Source of the DNA: Prevotellaceae bacterium
Lineage (GTDB): Bacteria > Bacteroidota > Bacteroidia > Bacteroidales > Bacteroidaceae
Assembly: GCA_028723455.1 (NCBI GenBank)
Contig: JAQYEW010000001.1
Coordinates: 62,001-126,000, forward strand
Length of the DNA: 64,000 bases
Reading direction: 5' to 3'
Shown here: positions 60,949 through 64,000 of the stretch, piece after piece
Layout: each line of letters opens with the position of its first letter
How positions within the stretch are numbered: the stretch's first letter is position 1
The notes under the pieces: model-generated
Seen by the model: only the letters and a program-made list of their open reading frames with translations
Database searches by the model: none
Told to the model about the DNA's origin: nothing
Position numbers and translations under genes: made by a program

Positions 60949-61580
60949 CACTTCTTGCGGAACTGCTTGAAGACAAAGTAAGCCACGGCTATCGCCAGTA
61001 GGGCCAGAATGACCATCTTTATGTCATGACCATACTGGTCAACATAGTTGTCAAGCTGTTCATAGGGAACGACTCCCGCCAAATAATAGCCTATGGCGGC
61101 CAGAATGATATTCCAGATGGTAGCACCCAGGAAGGTGTACACAAGGAATTTCTTCATGTCCATACGCGACAAACCCGCAGGAATGCTGATCAGCTGACGA
61201 ATACCGGGAATCAAACGCCCCACAAAGGTACCAACGGCTCCATGATTGTTAAAATAAGCCTCGGCTTTTTGAATCTTCTCCTCATCAATGAGGCACAGGC
61301 GACCCACCCAACTGTTGGCCAGACGGTAAATCAAAGGACGGCCCAGATACACACTAAGATAGTAATTTATCAGGGCACCCAAGATGCTGCCGATGCTGGC
61401 GCTAAGAACAACAAGAAAGACATTCAACCGGGCGTCCTCGCCGGCAGAGAGATAGGCAGCGGGGGGGACTACAATCTCGCTGGGGAAGGGGACGAAACTA
61501 CTCTCGATGGTCATCAAAAGCATGATAACCCAATAATTCAGGTGCTCAAGACACCAAGCGATGAAAGGGAGACTCTCCAT
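60948..61580 (-). CDS. DedA family membrane protein
   Basis: Inner-membrane protein of 210 residues with the VTT/DedA signature: IESSFVPFPSEIVVPPAAYLS (about 25-45, with the E-x-FPSE acidic pair), then GTFVGRLIPGIRQLISIPAGLSRM (read in parts, about 117-139, with both conserved arginines). DedA proteins flip or recycle undecaprenyl phosphate or phospholipids and support proton-motive force. It lies between a membrane glycosyltransferase and the unknown barrel gene, all on one strand with gaps of 7 bases or less, so probably one operon. Confidence 0.93.
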   Translation of the reverse strand: MESLPFIAWCLEHLNYWVIMLLMTIESSFVPFPSEIVVPPAAYLSAGEDARLNVFLVVLSASIGSILGALINYYLSVYLGRPLIYRLANSWVGRLCLIDEEKIQKAEAYFNNHGAVGTFVGRLIPGIRQLISIPAGLSRMDMKKFLVYTFLGATIWNIILAAIGYYLAGVVPYEQLDNYVDQYGHDIKMVILALLAIAVAYFVFKQFRKK

Positions 61581-61587
61581 AAGTTAT

Positions 61588-62775
61588 TTATACAAATTGT
61601 TTTCTAAAATTACGCTTGTCAAATCTACGGTAACGACAGCGGAGGGCAAGTGTCCAAACGGGTTGCAGGTGGAGCATAAAGGGCAGACTGAGGTGCATCG
61701 ACGGCAAGCGCAGCGCCCGAAGGGATTGGTGAAAAAAGATGTCGCGGGACAAAGCATGCAGCAACCACATCAAAACGACAGCACTTATCAGCCACCACAA
61801 GGGGTTGGGCTGCAAGACCAGACTGGCGAGAGCTATCACGAAAAAGGCAGAATGTGCCCACGTGAGTACTGCATGAGAGAGGCTGCATAAGTCCAGCCAC
61901 AAACTCCAGCGAAGCCTACGCCAAACATCATGCTCAACGAGTTGAAACTCGCCACACTGCGCAGAATCCTTGGGCAAGTCAGTAATCACAAATGCCTCGG
62001 GACAAAGACATCGGGCCACATCTCCCTTGTTGGTATAGCGGTTGACAGCAAGTTCAACCGCCCCCCGGCGCAGGCCTGCTCCCACAGCAAGACCACCTTT
62101 CTCCAGAAAGAATGCCTTGTCCAAGAGCAAATTCTGCGGTGATACAAGTACGTGCTTATGTTCCTGTCCCCAGAGTAGCACAAGGAATTGGCGCCAATAC
62201 CGTAGAAAAGCATACTTGTGTCGGGCAAAACCGCGAGCAGAAGCGGTATTTGCGACACCAACCACAACATGCTTGTCCTTTCGGATATATGAAGCCATCG
62301 TTGCCAACCAATGTTCTCCCGCAGGCATACTCGATATACCGGAAAGCAAGACCCAGGCATGGCGAGCGGCACGCATACCAAGTGTAAGCACAAGGTTATA
62401 GGCACTTATATCCAACACGTGGGCGGGCAAAGGAACTATCTGCAAATTCGGATAGGCATACTGCATACCTTGAAGATAGGACTGTGTATTGGCCGATAAC
62501 GGTGTGGCACAGGCCAGAATAACCTCAAACCGGGAATACTGCTGGCCCAGGAAAACCGGCAAACGCTGTCTTAACAGTTCCTCTTCGCCCTCATAAAGCA
62601 AAACGACACTGACAGCTTCCTCTGAGGCAGTGGGCAACTGATTGGCGGCAACCAGTTTTGCCAGTCGGCGATACCCCATGTTCCGCACCATACTAACGAA
62701 CCATACACATGTATAGGCCACGAACGCAAGCACGGGCCAAGGGAGTGTTTTCAAGTAAACCAGCAACTCCTCCAT
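61588..62775 (-). CDS. Membrane glycosyltransferase-like protein with lost DxD motif
   Basis: GT2-like protein of 395 residues: one N-terminal helix (11-30), a GT-A domain (about 52-270), then about three helices (about 285-360). The GT2 entry strand is AVSVVLLYEGEEELLRQRLP (54-73). The catalytic loop that should read like TDADC is S145-G-I-S148 in VLLSGISSMPAGEHWL, so no metal-binding aspartates remain. The Q/RxxRW-like LRWSL is kept. It may be an inactive relative or use another mechanism. Seven bases before dedA, 10 after lysA. Confidence 0.75.
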   Translation of the reverse strand: MEELLVYLKTLPWPVLAFVAYTCVWFVSMVRNMGYRRLAKLVAANQLPTASEEAVSVVLLYEGEEELLRQRLPVFLGQQYSRFEVILACATPLSANTQSYLQGMQYAYPNLQIVPLPAHVLDISAYNLVLTLGMRAARHAWVLLSGISSMPAGEHWLATMASYIRKDKHVVVGVANTASARGFARHKYAFLRYWRQFLVLLWGQEHKHVLVSPQNLLLDKAFFLEKGGLAVGAGLRRGAVELAVNRYTNKGDVARCLCPEAFVITDLPKDSAQCGEFQLVEHDVWRRLRWSLWLDLCSLSHAVLTWAHSAFFVIALASLVLQPNPLWWLISAVVLMWLLHALSRDIFFHQSLRALRLPSMHLSLPFMLHLQPVWTLALRCRYRRFDKRNFRKQFV

Positions 62776-62785
62776 TCAATCGATG

Positions 62786-63934
62786 CTATATGTCCTCTGA
62801 AGTGAAAGCCAGAGGCAAGCGACGACAATTATACTGACAAGCCATAATCTCGCCATAGGCTCCTGCGCTTTGCAAAGCAATGAGGTCGCCACGATTGGTC
62901 TGTGGCAGATCGTAGTCCGTAACAAAGACATCCGAACTCTCGCAGATAGGCCCCACCACATCGTATCTCACACGCTGCCCTTCCGGGTTGCTCAGATTCA
63001 CCACACGATGGTAAGCGTCGTACAATGCGGGACGGATGAGATCCGTCATCCCCGCATCTACGATACAGAATTGTTTGATAGCATTGCTCTTAACATACAG
63101 CACACGTGTAATGAGGCTGCCGCATTGGCCCACAACAGCCCTGCCCAACTCAAAATGCAACTGCTGACCGGGACGTAACTTGAGCCCGTTGGCATAAGTT
63201 GCAAAATAGTCGCGGAAATTGGGTATGGGACGCCCTTCCGGATCCTGATAATCAATGCCCAAGCCACCACCTACGTTGATGTTCTCTGGCAACAGGCCTG
63301 CCGGTTCCAGCCTGTCCTGCAACTCGTTGATGCGCTGACAAAGGGCGGCGAAATCGTCCATTTCCAATATTTGCGAACCAATATGGAAATGCAAACCTAC
63401 GTAATGTACGTGGCTCAAATCCTGAGCGCGACGAATCACGGCCTCCATATCCTGCATGTCGATACCGAACTTGTTTTCGGACAGGCCCGTAGCGATATTG
63501 GCATGGGTATGTGCTCCTACGTTGGGATTGATACGGAAGGCTACGCGTGCCGTTTTGTTCTTGGCAGCGGCCAACTCGTTAATGATCTCCAGTTCCGGTA
63601 CACTCTCTACGTTGAAACAAAAGATGTCAGCGTCCAAGCCAAGATTGATTTCCCAATCACTCTTGCCGACTCCGGCGAACACGATGTCCTCAGCCTTAAA
63701 ACCCGCATCAAGACAGGCCTGAATCTCTCCACCGCTCACGCAATCACATCCCAAACCGGCCTGCCGGATATGACGCAGCACCTGGGGATTCACGTTGGCC
63801 TTAACGGCATAGTGGACGTGATAATGCTTATCAAGATGGCTTTTGATTTCATCCAACGTTTTGTCCAGCAGTGCCAAGTCGTAGTAATAGAACGGTGTTT
63901 GCTTTGTCTCAAACTGCTTTAGGGGATAGTTCAT
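62786..63934 (-). CDS. lysA: Diaminopimelate decarboxylase
   Basis: Last step of lysine synthesis: meso-diaminopimelate to lysine, PLP-dependent, 382 residues. Schiff-base lysine K45 in HYAVKANVN; HFHIGSQ and NVGGGLGIDY cofactor-binding loops; catalytic Cys in GPICESSDVF from the partner subunit (about 320). Slightly shorter than many LysA proteins but intact. It is 20 bases after a partial aspartate kinase gene, giving a lysine-pathway pair. Confidence 0.96.
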   Translation of the reverse strand: MNYPLKQFETKQTPFYYYDLALLDKTLDEIKSHLDKHYHVHYAVKANVNPQVLRHIRQAGLGCDCVSGGEIQACLDAGFKAEDIVFAGVGKSDWEINLGLDADIFCFNVESVPELEIINELAAAKNKTARVAFRINPNVGAHTHANIATGLSENKFGIDMQDMEAVIRRAQDLSHVHYVGLHFHIGSQILEMDDFAALCQRINELQDRLEPAGLLPENINVGGGLGIDYQDPEGRPIPNFRDYFATYANGLKLRPGQQLHFELGRAVVGQCGSLITRVLYVKSNAIKQFCIVDAGMTDLIRPALYDAYHRVVNLSNPEGQRVRYDVVGPICESSDVFVTDYDLPQTNRGDLIALQSAGAYGEIMACQYNCRRLPLAFTSEDI

Positions 63935-63954
63935 CGCGTCGAAGTTGCTTTTAT

Positions 63955-64000
63955 TTAAAAGAGACTCTTGCTTAAGGCCTGCAGGGTACGTGTCTTATAA
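63955..64000 (-). CDS. lysC: Aspartate kinase, C-terminal fragment (cut by window edge)
   Basis: Only 14 codons and a stop are visible. On the minus strand they read YKTRTLQALSKSLF then TAA, which resembles the C-terminus of Bacteroidales aspartate kinases. Position before lysA supports it. The assignment rests on very few residues. Confidence 0.55.
   Translation of the reverse strand, partial: YKTRTLQALSKSLF

Overview
The window reads as one stretch of a Bacteroidales chromosome, most like Prevotella or a close relative. Four things point there. Many genes start just downstream of the Bacteroidetes promoter box TAnnTTTG, and A-rich leaders take the place of strong Shine-Dalgarno sites. DUF3078, a DPP5-like S9 peptidase, an UpxY-like NusG paralog and OxyR are typical of the order. 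Two biotin enzyme systems for succinate/propionate metabolism are present. Base composition is moderate and even, and I see no insertion sequence, phage, CRISPR array or rRNA. The species is not claimed.

Layout. 1-1.6 kb: a cupin-mannose-6-phosphate isomerase fusion (cut by the window edge) behind an UpxY-like antiterminator. 2.1-6.8 kb: a glutaredoxin-like protein, then a ClpC-type unfoldase without the usual N-domain, preceded by a textbook sigma-54 promoter, then HtpG. 6.8-12 kb: a cysteine desulfidase-family protein and a three-gene acyl-CoA carboxylase operon with a cobalamin riboswitch in its leader. 12-23.8 kb: housekeeping genes (DoxX, OxyR, DUF2200, AlkD-like, Dus, threonine aldolase, EamA, DUF389, GNAT, Spy-like, Lrp) and a queD-queE-folE-PHP operon. 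23.9-28.4 kb: carAB behind a short ORF that overlaps an intrinsic terminator, laid out like an E. coli pyrBI-type attenuator. 28.5-39.2 kb: fabD-GH13-GH43, DUF3078, and yidC-DPP5-MFS.

39.3-46.3 kb is a surface-polysaccharide cluster: three glycosyltransferases, a Wzx-like flippase, an FdtA-like ketoisomerase, and an acyltransferase-aminotransferase fusion that probably makes an acylated dTDP-3-amino-3,6-dideoxyhexose. Then come tRNA-Ser and two identical tRNA-Glu genes, metY, a POT transporter, SulP and a GH30 glycosidase. 53.3-57.3 kb is a sodium-pumping methylmalonyl-CoA decarboxylase operon whose carrier has two biotinyl domains. The right end holds a MATE exporter, a phosphoesterase, an unknown outer-membrane-type protein, DedA, a membrane glycosyltransferase that has lost its DxD motif, lysA and the tail of an aspartate kinase.

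The least-explained signals are the carAB leader, the B12 riboswitch on a carboxylase operon, a small promoter-plus-terminator transcript near 20.2 kb, the twin-biotin carrier, the sigma-54 promoter on clpC, and a dispersed family of tandem 20-24 bp A/T palindromes found in four intergenic gaps.
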